Shown in pieces: positions 60,501 to 64,000 of a stretch of 64,000 nt of DNA. The notes under the pieces were generated by a model. It saw only the letters and a program-made list of their open reading frames with translations, did no database searches and had not been told where the DNA came from. A program made the translations under genes and the position numbers. Numbering within the stretch: position 1 is the stretch's first letter; every line of letters starts with the position of its first letter. Source of the DNA: Botryotinia globosa (Eukaryota > Ascomycota > Leotiomycetes > Helotiales > Sclerotiniaceae); assembly GCA_014898425.1 (NCBI GenBank), contig RCSZ01000026.1, positions 62,001 to 126,000 on the forward strand, given 5' to 3'.

Positions 60501-63500
60501 TTTTATTAAAAATATTATAAAGAAGATTGAGATTTTAAATAAAAAGGTTTTCGATTATTTTAATATTTTCAATAACTTTGAATATATTTTTTTTTGAAAA
60601 TTGAAATAGATTAAATATTTTAGAATAATTTCAATCTATTTTGATAGAAAAGATTGAATATAATATTATTAGAGTTTTTAATATTTTATTAGATATTGAT
60701 TATATTATAATATAAATATTCAAAACTTATTGATTAATAATTAATAATATCTTATATAGATTTTATAATCAATATTTAATATTTAATATTTAATTTAATT
60801 CTATAAATTTGAAAACTTATTAAGATAATTATATTATTCGAGATTGATAAAAAGATAGATTTTTTATTTGTTTTTAATAATTAATTATATTTATTTTTTG
60901 TATTTTAAAAGATTTGAAGAGAATTGTGGTTTATTATTTAATATAAATTATATTAATTAATAATATTTTTAGTTTATAATATAAAGAAATCTTTTTTAAA
61001 AGAATTGTTATAGATTTGATTATTTGTTTTATATATAATATAAAGGTTATTTTTTTCTAAGGATTAGAAATCATTATAATTATTATAAATATTTAAAATG
61101 TTTTTGATATATTTTAGAAATAAAGATTACTAAAAAGAATAATTAGATAAGATTAGCTTTTAATCTTTCTGAAATTAATTGATTTTTTCCTTATTAATTA
61201 ATATATTCGAATTTATTTAAAGAATTTGATTATATTCAATTATAAGATTGTATATAAAATATTATAAAATTCTTTTCTTTTTTTAATTCTATAAATATTA
61301 TAAAATTCTTTTCTTTTTTTAATTCTATAAATATTATATTTGATTGAATTTATATTATTGAATATAAAATTATATTTTGAATATATTAATGATTTTTGTT
61401 TATATTAGGTTTTTTAGTTTTTGGATATTAATATTTTTGTTTTGATAGATAATATAGGGAAGATTTTTAAATAAAATAATAATAATAAAATTGCTTTTAT
61501 CTTTGAGAAATTTTAAATAATTTATTTTATTAAAAAAAAGAATTATATTTCTTTTTGTATTATGAATAAGAAATTCATTATTATATTAATTATTATAATT
61601 CAAAATGAAATATAATTTGTTTTAAAATAATTTGAAGTTTGATTTGATAAAAAACTTCTTTTAAAAAAAATATTATTGTAAGAGTTATTAAAACTTGAAT
61701 AATAGTATATTATATTTATAGTTTTATAAAAACAATTAATCACTTTTTAATTTCAATTTTATATAAAATTATTATTATTTATATTATTCCTTTTTTTAAA
61801 TATAAAATTGAAATATGATTTAATAATAAAACAAAACTATTTCGAATTTAATATATTATTTATAATTTTACTGTTTTCTTTTAAATAAATTGATATATTG
61901 ATTTATTAAAACAAATATTTGTTTTAATATTTAGAGATATATTTTTGATTTGAAAGATTATTTCAATAATTACTTTTTTTAAAGATATAGATATTCTATT
62001 TATTAATATAATATTAAATGAAATTAAGTTTTGTTTTATTATATATATTTAATTAATAAATATCTTTTATTTTAGAATTTGTTGAATTATATTCTTATTT
62101 ATTATTAGAGATAAAGATACTAATTGATAATAAAAATTGAAAATCAAAATTTAATGTTTAGAGATAATTCTTTTTAATATTATATATTTTATATTATAAT
62201 TTTTATATTTCTTTTTAGAATATTAAATAGATTTGATAAAAAATGTAAATAAAGAAACAATAATTATTAGTTTTAAGAAGTAATGATTATATTTTTTTTT
62301 GATAAGGTTTTAATCTTTTTAAATGGTTTTGAATAAATTATTAATGGAGAGAGGTTTATTGGATATAGATATATAATATATCAAAATGGAAAGCAAATTG
62401 TTATTAATTTGAATTCGATCAATAATATTTTGTATTTTTTCGATTCAAAAGTAATTAGAGTTTATATAAACTTCAAATATGTTTTAAGAATTTCTTTACT
62501 TAATAAATAATATTTATAATTTTGTATTAATAATATCTTAATAATTTAATATTTATATAATAATATATTCGATTTCTTTTAATAGGTTTTCTATATTTAT
62601 CAAAATATTATATAGATTTTTGATATCAGAATTTGTTAGTTTTTTGAATATATAAATATTAAGGGGAATAAAATTATTAATAAATTTGCTGATTTTAGGG
62701 TTTACAAATTTGTTTAAGATTTAGGATTTGTTTTAATATTTATTATTAATAAAATAGGGATTATTATTAAAGGATTTTGTAATTAAATAAAATAGTTTTG
62801 ATAGAAGAAATAATAATTTATTCTTTTAGATATTTATAATAAATAGAATCTTATTTATGTAATTAAGTTGTTTTTGGAATTAGATTTATTAAAAAAAATA
62901 TTATATTATATTCTAATTATATATATAAAATATAAGGATTTTATATAATATTATAAGAAGTTTTAATATCAAAATATTAATTTGAAATACTTTTGTAATT
63001 ATCAAAAAACTTTTGAATATTTAATATTATATTATAAATTGTTAATTTAATTCAAGAAATAGTTAAAATAACTACTTTTTTTTTTTTTCAATAATAAAAA
63101 AATTTAATTATTTCTTATTTTCAATATTATAATTATTAATATTAACTAAATTCTTTAAAATCATTTAATTTTATATTAATATCTACTCTTGCTAAGAATA
63201 TCCGATTATTTTTTTTTCTCTTTTTCTTTTTCTCTTTCTTTTTTTTTAATCAAATTTTGTTTTTCTTTTATTTAATTTAAATAATAATCAAAAAATATAA
63301 TAAGAATTCTTTTTAATATTAATCTATTTTGTAAATATATATTTTTATAATATTATATTTATTTGTTTTTAAAAAACTATATTTACTTTTTTAAAGTTTT
63401 AAAATATTATTGACTTTATTTCAATTAATAATAATAAAGTTATTCAAATAAACTTTAATTTTTATATATATAAATTGCTTTCTAAAATATTAAATAAATC

Positions 63501-63594
63501 TATAGCTTAATATATTCCCATATCCCTTGAAAGATTCCTAGAGTTGGTTTTAAATTGGTTTGATGAATATTAATAAATACTACTACTACTACTA
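57511..63594 (+). mobile_element. ~6.1-kb non-LTR retrotransposon (LINE), copy 2
   Basis: Collinear with copy 1 at 48970 from the AGATCAACACAAYATCYCAA motif near its 5' end to the TTAATAAATACTACTACTAC tail. It starts about 18-20 bp further 5' than copy 1. Flanked by CTTTTAAATCACC (57498-57510) and CTTTCAAATCACC (63595-63607), a 13-bp target duplication with one C/T difference. It carries more T for C and A for G than copy 1 along the plus strand. No ORF survives. Confidence 0.8.
61261..61332. repeat. 36-bp tandem duplication in LINE copy 2
   Basis: ATTATAAAATTCTTTTCTTT-TTTTAATTCTATAAAT occurs twice in succession. The equivalent place in copy 1 (about 52770-52810) has one unit. Confidence 0.8.
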
Positions 63595-64000
63595 CTTTCA
63601 AATCACCCTTGTTTTATACTATCCTTTTATATCAAAAACTACTTTTTTAATTTATTAATATTTCTATAAATATTAAATATAATTTAATGAAAATTTAAAA
63701 CTATATAATTTAAATTATTTTAAATTTATTGCGAAACTTTTAGATTTTTAGAAAGTTTTGTGAATCGATTTCTAAAATTTTAAAATATTAATTTTGAATT
63801 TATATAAATTTTTTATATAAATTGAAAATTTTATAAAATTTAAACAAACTTTTAAAGAAAAATAGCTAAAAATAAATTTTACTATTTTTTAAAAAATTTA
63901 TAAGATATTCGTTTCGGAAGGTCTTAAAAAAGTCAAGAAATTTCTTATATATAAATATTTGAAAAGGTGTGCTGATAATTGTAGAGATTATTTATATTAT
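63595..64000. mobile_element. FB3 long-TIR element, remainder (runs off window)
   Basis: CTTTCAAATCACCCTTGTTT and the following ~400 bp align with FB2 from its base 17 onward, through the left arm and into the centre (GATTATTTATATTA at the window end matches 35145-35160). The right arm lies outside the window. Strongly C to T altered. Confidence 0.7.

Noticed and set aside
1..64000. CRISPR arrays, rRNA, complete tRNA genes, telomeric repeats, bacterial operons
   Set aside because: Looked for regular spacer arrays, conserved rRNA blocks, TTAGGG-type arrays and ribosome-binding sites; none were seen.

Overview
The window looks like nuclear DNA of a filamentous ascomycete (Pezizomycotina). It alternates between long blocks that are roughly 80-90% A+T with almost no open reading frames, and short islands of ordinary base composition. 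That pattern, old repeats drained of G:C pairs beside less altered gene islands, is what repeat-induced point mutation (RIP) produces. Fungal GT-AG splice signals are visible, and no bacterial operon, rRNA, complete tRNA or CRISPR array was seen. A Leotiomycete-like plant-associated fungus is a guess from this genome style; the species cannot be read from the window.

Layout. (1) 1-3,360: A+T-rich DNA with two 132-bp LTR-like repeats, a tRNA 5'-half-like stretch and an isolated GC hairpin. (2) 3,360-9,670: the main gene island. It holds two small relics, a run of mini- and microsatellites, the only convincing intact multi-exon gene (6453-8370, plus strand, 601 aa, one intron) and a convergent broken gene (8456-9555, minus). 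(3) 9,673-10,997: a 1.3-kb terminal-inverted-repeat (TIR) element. (4) 11-13 kb: a broken gene with a signal-peptide-like start whose main frame is cut by four TAA codons, another relic, and a tiny intact ORF. (5) 12.98-15.1 kb: a 470-bp mariner-like element and a second 1.3-kb TIR element that carries a solo LTR. (6) 15.5-17.8 kb: a weak island with two relics and a 350-bp TIR element. (7) 17.8-24.7 kb: A+T-rich, with a short TIR element, decayed LTRs and a 22-bp-period minisatellite. (8) 24.7-29.3 kb: a second gene island made only of broken genes, including a ZZ-type zinc-finger gene, an amino-acid-permease fragment and several unknowns. (9) 29.3-48.9 kb: A+T-rich repeats with further copies of the TIR families and one 803-bp long-TIR element. 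(10) 48,970-55,114 and 57,511-63,594: two direct copies of a ~6.1-kb non-LTR retrotransposon, each ending in (TAC)n and flanked by 13-15-bp target duplications. The second copy sits inside a third copy of the long-TIR element.

The genes do not form a pathway. The window reads as a mobile-element graveyard around two eroding gene islands. Several relics are broken by stop codons explicable as CAA to TAA or CAG to TAG, the CpA to TpA change typical of RIP. I found no new enzymatic system. The most informative observations are RIP-like erosion of genes, a TIR superfamily with three internal types sharing ends, exact target duplications, and a datable nested insertion.
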